DNA from: Oscarella lobularis
Taxonomy: Eukaryota; Porifera; Homoscleromorpha; Homosclerophorida; Oscarellidae
Assembly (NCBI RefSeq): GCF_947507565.1
Contig: NC_089187.1
Location: forward strand, 2,542,001 to 2,606,000
Reading direction: 5' to 3'
Length of the DNA stretch: 64,000 nucleotides
Numbering within the stretch: position 1 is the stretch's first letter; every line of letters starts with the position of its first letter. Below are positions 20,675 through 33,920 of this stretch, one piece after another. The translations under genes and the position numbers were made by a program. Under the pieces are notes generated by a model. That model was not told the origin of the DNA, ran no database searches, and saw nothing but the letters and a program-made list of their open reading frames with translations.

Positions 20675-23600
20675 ATGGACGAAACGGAACGAAAGAGCAA
20701 AGTCGAAGCCGGCAAAGCTCAGGTAGCACGTCTCCGCACTCCAAACCGATCGCATCGCGACATTGCGCTTCGCCAGCTTCTAAAATTTCGCAAGAAAAAG
20801 GCACGCAAGAAGAAAATCGACACGGGCGAAAGCGAAACGGAGAATTCTTTAAGCGTTCTCACCGCATCGCAAGGACAAAGCGCCAGCGGAGCAACGGGAG
20901 GAGGTCCCGGATCTCAAAGAGGCGAATCTCCCTTACCCTTAGATCCCGACGTAAGTATAGTCGAACTAGCACCATAAGAAGCAGCATGCAGCCCTTAATT
21001 AATAATCGTGTCCTTAGGAAAACGTTTCGGCTGAAGTAAAGGAGATTTTAGCTCAGCACACTCAAGGCCTTGATACATTAGTAAGACTAATAACGTAGAC
21101 GGGTTTAAATAGTTATTGAGGTGTTTTCTTATGAGGAATCGGAGCTGAGTCTCGTCTCCGGTTCTCAACTTTCTCCTCCTCCTCCCCCCAAAGTTGTAGC
21201 CGGTGGTGACGTCACTGACGGTACTTCCGGGTTGGGGAGTTCGGTTGCGTGGCAAAGTCTTCAAATCGAACAACTTCAAGCCGAATTGGATGACCTGAGA
21301 GTCCAGCAAATCGAAATGGTTCGACAAAAAGACGAGGAAATATCCCGGCTACAGAACGAAGTAAAAATAAATAATTAAGATTTTAATTAAGAAATTTTCC
21401 CGCCAAGGTGGATCAGCTGAGACATCAACGCGATTCTGCGCAGACAATGGGTATGGAGTTGTCAAGGAAACGAAGCGAGGAACTCGAAGGTGAACTCCAC
21501 GAAAAGGAAGGCAAAATGCGCGAAATCACAATCAAATTCCAACGTCTCTCGACGGAAAACGAAACACTAGCGCGAGACTCAACAACCCATCAAAACCGTC
21601 TCGAAAATCAAATCACGATAATGGAACGTGAACGCGACGAAGCGCGCGCCGAATCGACGGCCCTACGCGACGCTCTAGAATCGCGCTCCAATGAAAATCG
21701 TCTCCTAGCTGATAAGATAGCGGAACAGAGATCCGATTTGGAGTCGGCATACGCGGACGAAATTCGTCGCGTACGCGACGAGAATGAGTCGATTCGAACG
21801 CAATTTCGCGTCGCTCATGAGGAGGAATTGGAGCGGTTACGGAGTCGTCTTCGCGACGAGAATCCCGTCGCCGCTGTGGAGGAAACGCGCGTGGAAGCGC
21901 TCATGACTCAGCATGCAATAGAAGTCAAGGAATTAATACGGAAACATCAGCGCGAAATGGAGGAGATTGAGTCGACACATGTCGTTCAAATGGAGGAATT
22001 TAAAGCGGCTCTACAAGCGGATGTGAATTTGAAGGTTCAAGGAACTTATGTCCAATGGGAGGAGAATTTGAATGCGGAGCGGCGTGCGCGCGACGACGTC
22101 GTCGCGGCGAATGAACGGCTTGTTGAACGGAATCGCGAGTTGAGTGAATCCGTGCAGAATTTGAGTGGGGATTATGTGGCGATTGCTGAGCGATTGGAGG
22201 CGATGGAGAATGAGTTGGTGGCGGAGAGGAAAGTCGTTGGGGCGAAGGAGGAGGCGATAAAAGCGTTGGAGAAAGAGAGAGCAATTGGCGTGGAGATTGA
22301 GGAGCGAGTGAGCGAGTTGGAAGCCGAATTGAAGCGAGAACGCGAAGAGAAAATCCAAGTGCTTGAAGATTTGGAAAAGATTGACGTACTTCGGAAGGAA
22401 TTGACGGAGATAAGGGACGCAAAGTCAATGACTGAGGAGCGAATGAGCGAGTTGGAGGCTGAATTGATGCGAGAACGCGAAGAGAAGGCGACACTTGAAG
22501 TAGAAGCGAGTGAAGAGTCGGAAAAAGTCAAAATACTGCAGGCAGAGCTTCATATGAAAGAGAATGAGCGAGTGAGCGAGCTGGATGCAAGAGCGGCGAG
22601 TCTCGACGCTGAATTGAAGCGTGAACGCGAAGAGAAGGCGACACTGGAAGTCCAGGTGCGAGAAGAGTCAGAAAAAGTCAAATTATTGGAGACACAGCTT
22701 CAGGTAAAAGAGAATGAGATGGAGGAGAGAGGTAAATTGATTACGGAAGAGCGAGTGAGCGATTTGGAAGCCGCATTGAAGCGTGAACGCGAAGAGAGGG
22801 CCACGCTGGAAGTCCAAGTACAAGAAGAGTCAGAAAAGGTGAAAATATTGGAGACACAACTTCAAATGAAAGAGAGCGATATGGAGGAAAAAGAGAAAGA
22901 GCGAGTGAGCGACTTGGACGCGAGAGCGATGAGCCTGGAAGCCGCATTAAAGCGTGAACGCGAAGAGAAGGCTACGCTGATGCGTGAAGAGTCACAAAAA
23001 GTCAAAGTATTAGAGACAGAGCTTCAAGTGAAAGAGAATGAGATGACCGCGATGGTGGAAAGAGAGAAAGAGCGAGTGAGCGACTTGGACGCGAGAGCGA
23101 TGAGCCTCGAAGCCGCATTGAAGCGTGAACGCGAAGAGAAGACTACGTTGGAAGTCCAGGTGCGAGAAGAGTCAGAAAAAGTCAAAGTATTAGAGACGCA
23201 GCTTCAAATAAAAGAGAACGATGTGACGGAGATGGAGGAAAGAGTTCGCGAAGAGACGAAACTGAAGTTGAGTGCCGAGGAAAAAGTCAAAGTCTTGGAG
23301 ACGGAAGCGGAGTTAAAAAAACGAAACGAATCGTCGAAAAAAATCCCGCGTTTCGAGATGGAAACGAAAGCGGAAATAATCCAAGTCAAAACGGAAACGA
23401 TGACGCAACTAGAAACGAAAATAATCCGTCTCGAAACAGAGCTACGCGAAGAAAAAGCAAAAAATCATAAATTTCTCGAAGAATCCACGATCGAATCCGA
23501 CGGCGCCGGATCGGCGACGGCACTCCGCGTCGAAATCGACTCCCTCCACGATCGCCTCGACGAACTCCGTCGCGAAAACGACGCTCTGACGCGACGCGAC

Positions 23601-26600
23601 GCCGTCGCGGACGAAGCGGTCGACGAATTAAAACGCACATTCGGACGCGAGATTTTGACGTTGCAGCGCGAACGCGACGCGCTGAAGGATCGTCTCGCCC
23701 GTCAGGAGGAGACAAGTCGAACATTCGCTTCGGTGATCGTCGAAAAAGAGCGTCTTGAGAAAGCGTTAGGCGACTATCGCGCTCAATTGAGCGCTAAGCA
23801 GCGAGAGCGCGAGGATCTCGAGGGCGATTTAGCGCGTGAGAAAGCAGCGCTTGAAGTGCAGTTAATTGAGAAGGAACGGCTTGAACAGCTGATTCGTTCC
23901 AAGGAGGATTTAGAGAGGGATCTTGTTGGACAAAAGGCGACGTTGGAGACGAATTTGGAGGAGATTCAGAATCGTCTCAAAGCGAAAGGCGACGAATTGG
24001 TCGTCTATGAGAGATCCTTGTCGGAGAAGACGTCGGAGATGGAACGGCGCGAGGAGGAGATGCGCGAGGCGTGCGAGCGCGATATCGCCGACGCGGAGAA
24101 GCGGCACGCTGCGAAGGAAGCCGTCGAATTGGAGTCGTTGTCCCAACGGCATCGCGTGGAGTTGGAGGCGATTGCGAGCGAGAATCAACGCCGGGTTGAT
24201 GATCTCGAGGAGGAGCATGAACGAAAGGTACCTCCGTTTGATTAGGAGTGAGATATGAAAAAGGTCGTGGGAACGGTTTGCTGCATGCGAAGCGGATGTG
24301 CGAAAGATCCGGTGTTCTCGCTTGAATAAACGTCAATGTATATAAAACGTGTGTTTGTGGCTTCGCCGACGGGAGAAGAGCGCGAGAACACCGGATCCTG
24401 TACGTCCAGCCTCCAATCCCTTAGAGGTTTCCGTATATATAAGGCTTTGATAGGTAGAGAACGAAGTGTCCGTCTTCTTAGGAAATCGTAGAGCCGTCTT
24501 TAGAAATATTTTCCTTTTTAAGTACCCCTCTGTAGAGGAGTTGCTATAGAAAAAAAGGTCAGTTTTTACATAGGAATCGATTGAAAAACGATATATATAA
24601 TTAGACAAAGCGTCCGGTTTTGAGAGACGTTCTGTCCTCTCTAAAATTGTCTTCGTTTTCGTACCGACCCTTAGAGCTAAAGCCAGTACTTTGAGAAGAG
24701 TTACTATAGGAAAAAAGGAATCATAACTCCATAGTACATAATTTTGGTACGTAGAGATACGATAGACTCTCTAGAATTGTCTATTTTTTCGTACTGACCC
24801 TTAGAGCTTTGAGAAGAGTTACTATAGAATAAAAGTCAATTTCTTCGTTTTTTAGATCGAGGAATTGAAGAAGGATATTCGCAGTCAATTGGAGACGAAG
24901 AAACGTCAGGAAATCGCGACCGTTCGCGAAGTCCACGAACGCGAACAGGCTCGCGCCGTCGACGCGGCGCTCGTCGAACAGCGACGCGAACACGAGCTCG
25001 CCGTCGAGGCGGCACTGGGCAGACAGCGACGCGAACACGAGATCGTCGTCGACGCGCTGCGACGCGACGCGCAGGACGAACTACGACGAAAAATGGAGAA
25101 ATACGCGTCGGATTTGGCGCGGGCTCATCAAATGGAAATCGATCTTTTAGGGCAGGGGCACGACGAGGATCAAACGCAGCAGTTGGAGCTCTTACGTAGT
25201 CAGTGTGACGATCGTATAAAGGAGTTTAGGAGTGAGTATGAGACTCAGATTGATGAGATGAGGAGGAGACACGTAACGGAAGTCGAGGAATTAAAGAGGG
25301 ACCACGAGACGAATCTAGAGACTCTGACTCATCAGTTGAAGACGGAATACGAGGCGGAAGTCATGGAGTTAAGGAGAGAACACGAGACGAATCTAGAGAC
25401 TTTGAAGACTGAAGACGCGACTGAAGTCGAGAATCAGGCGAAAAAATTAAAGAGGGATCACGAGATGAGTCTAGAGACTCTGACGCAGGAGTTCCAGCAT
25501 CAAATGAACGATTTAAAGGCACAACACGCGACTGAAGTCGAGAATCGGGCGAAAGAATTAAAGAGGGATCACGAGATGAATCTAGAGACTCTGACGCAGG
25601 AATTTGAACAGCAGATAAACGATTTAAAGAGAGAACACGCAATGGAAGTCGAGAATCAGACGAGAGAATTAAAGAGGGACCATGAAATGAGTCTAGAGAC
25701 TCTGTCACAGCAGTTTGAAGACCAGATAAACGATTTAAAGAGAGAACACGCAGCGGAAGTCGAGAATCAGACGAAAGAATTGAAGAGAGACCATGAAATG
25801 AGTCTAGAGACTCTGACGCAGGAGTTTGAACACCAGATGAACGATTTAAAAGCAGAACACGCGACAGAAGTCGAGAATCAGACGAGAGAATTAAAGAGGG
25901 ACCACGAAATGAGTCTAGAGACTCTGACACAAGAGTTCAAGCTTCAGATGAACGATTTAAGGCGAGAACACGCGATAGAAATCGAGAAAAGGACGGAGCA
26001 GTTGGAATCTCTCAAGTCTCGTATTGACGAATTAAAAGGCGAGCGTTCGACGGAAGTCGACGACGTGGCGAAACGATACGACGATCGCGTGGAAGCGCTG
26101 AGAACGGACTACGAATTTCAGCTCGACGAGACGGAGAAACGGCACGCGACGGAGTTGGAGGAATTGCGACGACAATGGGACGAAGAACGAAGCAAGGAAC
26201 GCGAAGGATTTCGCGTGGAATTAGAAAAAATATCGCAATCGCGTGACGAGGAAATGGAGAATCTTCGGCGTGCTTTGCTCGACGAGAAACGCGTCGCTTT
26301 GGACGAATTGAACGACGATTTAGAGGCGCGCGCTCGCGACGTCGAACGACTTCGAAACGAGGCCGAAACGACGGAGCGTTCTCTCGTCGCTGATTGGAAG
26401 AACGAGGTACGTGAATTGGAAGCGAAACACGAGGTCGTTTTGAGCGAATTACGCGCTGACGGCGTCGCGGAGTTAGTCCGCTTGAAGGATCAACACGCGC
26501 AGGAAATTCAGGAGGCGATTAATGAAGCGGAGATGCGGTACATGGAGCGGGAGTTAGACGGGGACGCGCGTTTTGTGGAATTGAAGGACGAGTACGAAGC

Positions 26601-29600
26601 GAGGGAGAAGAGATATCGGTTGGAGTTGGTTGAATTGGAGTCGAGATTGCGGGATGAGTTCGCTAAGGAGCGCGCCGACGTGACGGCGGCGTGGAAGGAG
26701 GAGCATTCGAAGCGCGTGAGAGAGATACAGGCGCGAGATCGAGACGAATTGGATCGCGTGAAAGATCAGGTAAGAATAGTTAGAAATCTAGTGAGGGTCC
26801 CTTTTTGAAAACCTACCCTATGTCATGGTTTTTTATTTACGTTTGACGCTGGTGACGGCTCCTTAATTCTTATTGTCTAACTTTCTTTTTTGACGTACCC
26901 TATCCCTGTATTTTGTAGTTTTTCCTTTTCCGTTTGAACCTAACGTCTCAACAGATAATCTTTTTTTATCTGGGAGTCCTATCTCCCCTTTACATACGTG
27001 TTTTATATGAGGGAGGGCTTTGTAGGCTTTCCTGTGGTAGCAGGACAATTATCTTACTTTTTTTTTCTAAGGCTGCTTGCGATCGGGATGAATTTGAGAA
27101 AGCCAAAGCCAATTTGGTCGACGTTCATCTGCGCGAGCTGAGGATCATGCGAGAGGAGAATGAGCGCGTGAGACTCGAGGCAAACGGGCTCATTGCGCGC
27201 TCTCTCGTCGAAATAACGACGCGCCACGCGTTGGAAGAAGAGACGGCGAGATTTCGTCACGTCGAAGAGATGGACGATCTTCGAAAGAAGCGGAAGGAAC
27301 TCGAGCGGCAATTCGACATTTTACGCGCGGAAAAAGACGACGAAATGCGTCGTCGAATAGAGGAGAATTCGACTCGACTAGCCGAAGAACACATGAAGAA
27401 ATTCCGCGAAATGACGAATAAACTCGTCGCTGAACAGGAGAACGAATTGGAGAGCGTGAGACGAGAAAATGAAGCGAAACTAGAGGAGGAGAGGAATCGT
27501 TTTGCTCGTTCTCTGGAGGAGGAAAACCTTCGACATCAAAGCGAATTAGACGAGGAAATGGGTCGACTTCAGAAGGAATTAGACGACGCTCTCGACGCGG
27601 AGAAATCGGCAAGCGAAAAGCGAATCGAGGAAATGGAAAGGGAGAAAAGCGAGCTTGAAGAGACTCACGCTCTCGACGTGGCGAGTCTGCGAGACCAATG
27701 GGAAAACGAGAAATCGGTCTCAATAGAAAATCTCATAGCAGAACACAAGCGGAAACTCGCAGACGGTATGAGCGATTTTGAGAAGCAAATCGAAGAGGCG
27801 AAAGCGAGGCGAGACGAGATGCTTGAGGCGCAAGTTCGCCGTCTTGAGGAGACGGGTTCGACGCAAATCGCCGACGTCGAGAAGCGTCTTCGCGCTCAAA
27901 TCGTCGCCCTGGAAACGGAGATTGAGTCGCGAGACGCTGCCGCGCTCGTCGCCGAAGCGCGTCGCGATGAGGAACGCTTCGCCGTCGAAGCGACGCAACG
28001 AAAAGAAATGGAGGAACTTGAGGGTGAGTTGAGACGTCAGATACGAGAAGGTGATGAGCGTCTCGACGCGGCGACGCGGACGAATGCGCGGCTTCAGGCG
28101 AGATTAAGCGCGGCGCTCGACGAGAGAAAGACAACGGATGACATGCTGGGAGAACGCGAGCGTAAGCTGAACGAAAGCGCGGCGCACTACGAGAGAATCG
28201 TACGAAGTAAAGACGGCGAAATCGAAGCGTTGGAGAACACGGTCGTAATTCAACGAACCGAGTCGGAAAAAGCGTTGGGGTACGTCGATCGGCTCTTGAC
28301 GGCGTTGCGAGATCTCGTCGGCGTTGTTGGCGCCGTCGAGGAAGCGGTGACGAAACCGGTGCCGTCGACGGCGGCGGAAACGCCGACGACGTCGCTTCAG
28401 ACGGACGAAGGCGTGTGCGACACGTCGCGACTCAGTTTGACCGACACGATGCTCGCTTCGACGTTTTTCGAAACGAGTCGGTCCGCCGTTGCCATGGCAA
28501 CGACGGCGAACGACGATGAGGACGAAGACGAGGAGGAGGAAGAGGAGGAGGACTTAGACGCTCTTGTTCAAGGTCGCGTCGTCGAGGCGAACGACGTCGG
28601 CGCGCGTCTTGGCGACGCCGTCGGACGGCTCGTCGACATGCTCGCCGTCGTTCAGACGCGTTTGAAGGAGGCGAACGAGCGCGTGATCGCCGAGGGAGCG
28701 GAGAAAGTGACGATGATGACGAAGCATACGGAGGAGTTGCAGCGATTGGCGGAAGAACGCGAGGATCTGCTACGACAGCTACGCGATTTGGATGAGGATC
28801 GCGACGCTGTGGATGTGGAGCGCGTGAAGCGAGAAGCGGCGGAGGCGCGGGTTCGAGAATTGGACGAAGCGCAGTGCGAACTCGTAGGGAAAGTGGAGGA
28901 CGTTTTGGACGAGATCAAAGCGGCGGGCGTCGACGAATTGAAAGCGGAATTGGAGACGGAACGCGCGACGAGAGTTCGTCTGAGCGACGAGCTCGAAACG
29001 ATGCGACAACGAGAGGAGACGGTCGATTCAAGTGTCGTCGAGTTGGACGAATTAAAAAGTCAAATGGCGGACCTTCAGGAACGCTTTGTCGTCGTCGAAA
29101 CGAGTCTCGTCGACGTGCGACGCGAGAAGGAGAACGTCGAAGAGGAAAGGGAGCGACTGAGAGCCGAGGTGACGGAGCTTCAACGTCGTTTAGACGACGA
29201 GGAAGAGACGGACGTTCTCCGAAACGAATTGGCGCGGGAGCGAGAGGAAAACGCGCGCCAAACGTCGACAATCGAGCAATTAAAAACAGACATAGCCGTT
29301 CTCGAAGAGCGTTTAGAAGACGGGGAACTAGAGAGGGAATTAACGAAAGAAACGTCCGAAATTGAAACGAAGCTCGGCGTTCTTCAACGCGAGAAAGACG
29401 AGCGAGAACGCGAGCTTCTTCGCGTCGTCGCCGACTACGAAAATCACGTGAAACAGCGCGACGATTTCGTCCGCGATTTGGAGACGCAACTTGAGTCGAG
29501 CGAGAACGCCGCGTCGCGCGTCACCGACGCTCTGGAGAGCGCCAAGGAAGAGCTCGTCTTGACGCAACGCCAATTAGGCGAAACGGAGACGGAATGCTCG

Positions 29601-32600
29601 GATTTGGAGTGTCGATCGACGGAGATGGAGGATCGATTGCGACGCTGGGCGGCGACGGAGATGGTCTATCAGCGTCAAATTGCCGCGCTGACGGAAGAGC
29701 GTGCGTCGGAGCGACGTTTTTCCGCGTATAGGCGCGTTGTTTTGGAGATTGTTGGTGGCGAGGCGGCGGAGGGGGATGAGCTCGAAGCGCTTCGTACGAC
29801 GTTTGCGGCGAAGGAGACGATGATTGACGAGTTAAGGCGTCGACTTCGTGCGAGTGAGGAGACGATGAAAGAGCGCGATCGTTTCGTTGCTGAAATGGAG
29901 GAACGTTTCGTCGGATATAAGCGAAAGTTGGCCGTTTTGTTAGGCGATGTTGACGGTGAAGGCGATGCGGATGCATTGGAGGCGTTGCGCGGCGTTTTGG
30001 CGTCGAAACAGCGCGTTATCGCCGAGCTGCAGAGTCGTGTGAATCAGGTTATCGGCGTTTCGCAGGCGAGAGGTCGGGAGGTGAAGGAGGCGCGGGAAGA
30101 GGTCGAGCAGCTTCGAGTCAAATTGGAGAGAAGTCACGGGGAGTTAAAAAAGGCCCAGCAGTATCAAGTCGAATTGGAGAGAAGCCGCGAGGAATTAAAT
30201 CAACTTAGAGAGAAGATAGAACAGCAAAATGAAGGTACGAAACAAGATAATAAATAAATAAATAAATAAATAAATATACGTATATATGAACATGTACTTA
30301 TTTTTAAGATCTTGTTGATGGTGACGTTGATGATGATGATGACGTCAACGGCGATGACGGCGACGCGGTTGAACGGCTGGCGGCGGAAGTTTCGCGATGC
30401 GTCGAACTGGATCGAGGATTGGTCGACTTGCTCAATACGGAACTTGGCGACGAGCGGGAAACGACGTCACGTGATGGATCGAGTCTCGAAATGTCGGCGG
30501 AGAGAGACGGCGAAGATATGGGATTAGCCGTCGAGGTGAGAAAAGGATCCGCGCGTGCGTAATTAATACTATTTTTTATTATTATTTTATTTCTAGGAGA
30601 TGGCGCGGAATGTTCATTCGGCGGCGATGGAAGTCAAAGCGTTGTCGGAAGATCTTCAACTCCGGTCGAGAATGTGATCTTTTATTTTTTTCGAGGGGTT
30701 ATCTTTGTCTAAGTTTACGCGTTGATTCGCGCAGAAATGGTGCCGTTGCCGGCGTCGGAGAGCCGTTTGATGCCGACGACAATTCCGCCGCCGACCTTGA
30801 AGATCGAATACGAAGAATTTATAATCTACTCAAAACCGTTCAGACAGAAGCCTATGAAAATGTAAGAAAAAAATCAAATGAGAGTATAAATATTTATTGT
30901 GTTATTAGACGTCTCAAATTATTGGGAAACTGCGATCTCTTGCTTCTCGACAAGGCGACAGTTCTCACTGTAAGACACTCAGAAGAGAAATAAACCTAAA
31001 GGCGATTTTTTTCTTAAGCTGATGGAGGTTTAGTGGAAATTCTACGCAAGGCGGTCCAAGCGGATCGTTCCCAGTCTTCCCAGCAGCTCGTCGAATTGCG
31101 CGCGGCGCTCGAAGCGATGAACGCGTCGCTCGCCGACGAAACGAAGCGCGCCGAGGGCGTGCGACGCGCCTACGCCGACGCACAGGCAAAAGTCGGCGAA
31201 TTAGAAGAGAAACTACGCGAGGAACGTGCGCGACTCCGCGCCGAAGAACTCCGCGAAGTGGAGCTGAAAAACGCGATCGCCGACACGACGCGCGAGCTCC
31301 AACGAGCGAAAGAACATCTCGAGTCGAAGCAGAAGATTTCGAATCGACTCGAAGCGGCGTTGACGGAGGAACAGGCGCGAGTTGACGGCCTTGAACGGGA
31401 TCTTGTCTCTGAGAGGGATCGACGGCGGAAAACGGCGGAAGCGTTGGAACGCGAATGCGCGACGGTGACGCAGTTGAATTCGCTGCTTGAGTCGGAACGC
31501 GCGGCGAAGAATGTCGTCGAGGCGCGGCTGCGATCGCAGCGCGCGCAAGTCGATGAGTGGAGCACGCAGTTGGAGTCTGGTCGTGCGACTATCGGGTCTC
31601 TTGAGTCGGCGTTGCAGACGACGCGGCGCGACGCTGACGCGGAGACGCGCGCGCGACGAATTTTGGAGAAAGAGAAGGCGGACTTGGAGTCGGCCTTGGG
31701 CGAGATGGAGCGACGCGTCGTCGCGGCGGAGCGGAGTCGCGACGAGAGTCGAGTGAAGAGTCGGAGAAAATTGGCGGCGATGGAGCGCGTGGAAGAAGAA
31801 CGGGCGCGCGAGCGAGAAGCGGAGATGGCGAGGGAATTGGAAAGAGCGGCGGAACGCGAACGAGAAAAACTCCGCGAAGGTGAGCTCGAAGCGGCGCGTG
31901 AATCGCAGCGCGACGCCGAACGACGACGCGAACGCGAGCGAGAGAAGGAACGCGAGACGGAGCGGAAGCGCGAGGCGGAAGCGCGTCGCGAGTGGCGTCG
32001 TCGCGAGACGGAATTAAAGCGGCGGATCGCTGAATTAGAACGACGATTAATAGCGCCGCCGACTATGGATGAAAATACGCGGCAACTTCTCGTGGATATG
32101 CGGTCGAATATAGAGAAATTAACGAAGGAAAAGAGCGAGTTGTATCGCCAATTAGTTACTCTTGAAGAGGCGGCGAATGCTTATCGTCGACGCGACAGAG
32201 AACTAGCCGAAGTAAGATACATTAGAGATATCGTTTCCTAACTAAAGAGAGCTCTCTTTCTCTCTAAGGCGGCGTCTATGCAAGACAGAGTAACCGAACT
32301 CGAAACGGCGTTGAGTCTACGAAGCGAAGAAGTCGAGAAACTTCGGAAGAAAACGACGAACGAGGTCCTAAAAAGCGTATTTCTCTCGCTAATTCGATTT
32401 TTTTCTCTATAGGCGCGTTGCTTTTATGATTTCTTTGTTCGCACCGAAGGCCTGCGACGCGCTTTGGTCTACCAAAAACGTTTTCTTCTCGTTCGTTTGA
32501 GCGGATTTCAAGACTGCGAAAAAGCGGCTCTCGCTCTCTTATCGACCATGGGTGCCGTCGACGTCGATGACGGCACGCGTTTCTCGCGTCGTCGTTCGGC

Positions 32601-32808
32601 GCGACGACGATTTCGATCGGCGATTCTCGTCGTCGTGGCGATTTTTCGTTTGCGACGGCAAGCGGCGAAATGGTGCCGTCACGGGTATCCGCCCATGCGT
32701 GCCGTCGTACGAAAGCATCCCACTTATCGACCCGGAAAAGGGCGTTATTTTCTTGACGATCACGTGATGTATAAATCGACGACGAGAGACGAGAGACGTT
32801 TTTATTGA
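20675..32808 (+). CDS. PCNT/AKAP9-like: Pericentrin/AKAP9-type centrosomal scaffold
   Basis: About 13 exons give roughly 3,500 residues, nearly all coiled coil. The N-terminus (MDETERKSKVEAGKAQVARL) matches the conserved start shared by vertebrate AKAP9 and PCNT (ExxRxxKLEAGKAKL). Large exons span 21408-24228, 24856-26768, 27072-30234 and about 31033-32211. The C-terminal exon, from about 32413, carries a PACT domain (RTEGLRRALVYQKRFLLVRL then SGFQDCEKAALALL), which targets these proteins to centrosomes and basal bodies. It is followed by a basic tail to the stop at 32806. Vertebrates have two genes from this family; this looks like the single pre-duplication form. Internal repeats lie near 22.3-23.3 kb (units of about 50-57 residues) and 25.26-25.99 kb (37 residues). 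The many ORFs seen on the other strand are reflections of the Glu/Arg-rich codons. Confidence 0.9.
22290..23270 (+). repeat. Coding repeats of about 50-57 residues in pericentrin
   Basis: Six to seven imperfect units share ERVSDLDARAMSLEAALKRE, then REEKATLEVQV and EESEKVKVLETQLQ. Two adjacent units start at about 22899 and 23070, a spacing of 171 nt (57 codons). Other units are shorter. The pattern suggests tandem expansion of a coiled-coil segment. Confidence 0.85.
24229..24855 (+). repeat. Long pericentrin intron with inverted and direct repeats
   Basis: This 627-bp intron is unusually long for the window. It contains a perfect 16-nt inverted repeat (GATCCGGTGTTCTCGC at 24306-24321; complement at 24382-24397). 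It also has two imperfect direct copies of about 70-80 bp (about 24636-24718 and 24766-24834) sharing TTCGTAC, GACCCTTAGAGCT and GAGAAGAGTTACTATAG. No coding potential is seen. It may be the remains of one or more small elements. Confidence 0.6.
25260..25990 (+). repeat. 37-residue tandem coding repeat in pericentrin
   Basis: About six to seven units of 111 nt carry ELKRDHEMSLETLTQEF, then HQMNDLKAEHATEVENQT. Successive unit markers (AAGAGGGAC/T) lie 111 nt apart, for example near 25450, 25561 and 25672. The frame is kept throughout. A period of 37 is not a multiple of 7. Confidence 0.9.
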
Positions 32809-33104
32809 GGAGAAGAGGCGGTGGCGATAATTAAAATTATGTATATTGTATTGCGCGCGCACATGTTCGATGTACTGTGTTTTAAATAATTGATTATCTG
32901 ACTATATGTACGCTGGATGCGTTTCTTTGTAGAAAATGATGATGAAATCGTTCGACAGCAATTATACGTCAATTTTCAAGGTAAATAATAATAATATAAA
33001 TGTTTAATAAATCAATCTCTGAATCAGTGTGTCTAACATACGGGACACGTCAATTTCAAGCAAAAAGGTGCACGCGGTGTTTCGGTGTAGATAGCGGCCT
33101 TTTC

Positions 33105-33920
33105 TCACTGTTCTACTTTCAGCAGGACGGTGCGAATGACGATGCCTACGTGTCCTGTCAGATTCAACTTGCACGCGAACGCCGTTTCCTCGTTCGGCGT
33201 CAAACTCGCCTCGGGAACGAAAAGAACCTTCCACACGGCATCGGCATCTCTCCACAGGCAAGCGCTACTCTGAAACGACCTCGAATAGTCGATCGTTCCA
33301 TTGCACGCGTCCCGAATGGGAACTTGGTAATTGGAATCATTTGCGATCACGTGCCAGCTAAGAGCGTCGTCCCCCGCCGCCGCAGCGGCCGCCGCAGACC
33401 CATATTGCACGCCGCACGCCGCGCTGACACCTCGTCGATCGTCGTTCCACGCGAAACGAAGATCGGCGCGCGTAAAAACGCTCGTTTCGTTCTTCGTAAG
33501 AAAACGCGTGGGCGCGGTCGGATTGACGACGTCGACGACGACGACGTCGGCGTCGCGAACGTACGAATCGTCGTTCATAGTCGTCACGGCGAAAAAACAC
33601 GTGAAATTGTATAAACCCGTCCTCGTAAATTTATCGCGTCGAAGGGTCATGATTGAAGACGTGGGCGTGGTCGATGCTATGCAGGCCGCCGATTGAGGCG
33701 ATTGCGTGCATAGCGGTAACGTTTTGCGTTCGAATTCGTCTAAATTGTGACCCTTGTTCTTAACGATCCCTTCCACCCAATTGTAGTGTAGTAGGAATCT
33801 CGTGTATTTGTGAAAGTTTTGAGCCTGTGACGTTAGTTTGCATTCCACTGCGATTTCTCCCTCGGATAGAATCCTCCTTTGGGGGACTCTTACGAAGTCT
33901 TGAGACGCTAGAGCGTACAT
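33105..33920 (-). CDS. Unrecognised protein, probably extracellular
   Basis: A long open frame of about 270 codons contains NxS/T sites (for example YNFTCFF, KLNLTGHV) and scattered cysteines, as expected for a secreted or surface protein with beta-sandwich domains. I do not recognise the family. A likely signal-peptide exon lies just upstream (ATG at 34054, SGIVHWRRTFATLILLGFYF), but I could not join it in phase to this exon with canonical splice sites. The frame ends LLKVEQ with no membrane anchor. An alanine run (codons near 33385) is encoded by GCN repeats. The gene converges with the pericentrin 3' end. Confidence 0.5.
   Translation of the reverse strand: MYALASQDFVRVPQRRILSEGEIAVECKLTSQAQNFHKYTRFLLHYNWVEGIVKNKGHNLDEFERKTLPLCTQSPQSAACIASTTPTSSIMTLRRDKFTRTGLYNFTCFFAVTTMNDDSYVRDADVVVVDVVNPTAPTRFLTKNETSVFTRADLRFAWNDDRRGVSAACGVQYGSAAAAAAAGDDALSWHVIANDSNYQVPIRDACNGTIDYSRSFQSSACLWRDADAVWKVLFVPEASLTPNEETAFACKLNLTGHVGIVIRTVLLKVEQ

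Noticed and set aside
22000-31756. Many long minus-strand and alternate-frame ORFs (for example 22000-22494, 25361-25930, 28915-29271)
   Set aside because: They are reflections of the Glu/Arg/Lys-rich pericentrin codons, are low in complexity (Ser/Arg or Leu-rich), and carry no domain.
33000-33614. Plus-strand ORF of 204 codons downstream of pericentrin
   Set aside because: It lies antisense to the better supported minus-strand frame at 33105-33920 and has biased Arg/Asp composition typical of a shadow.
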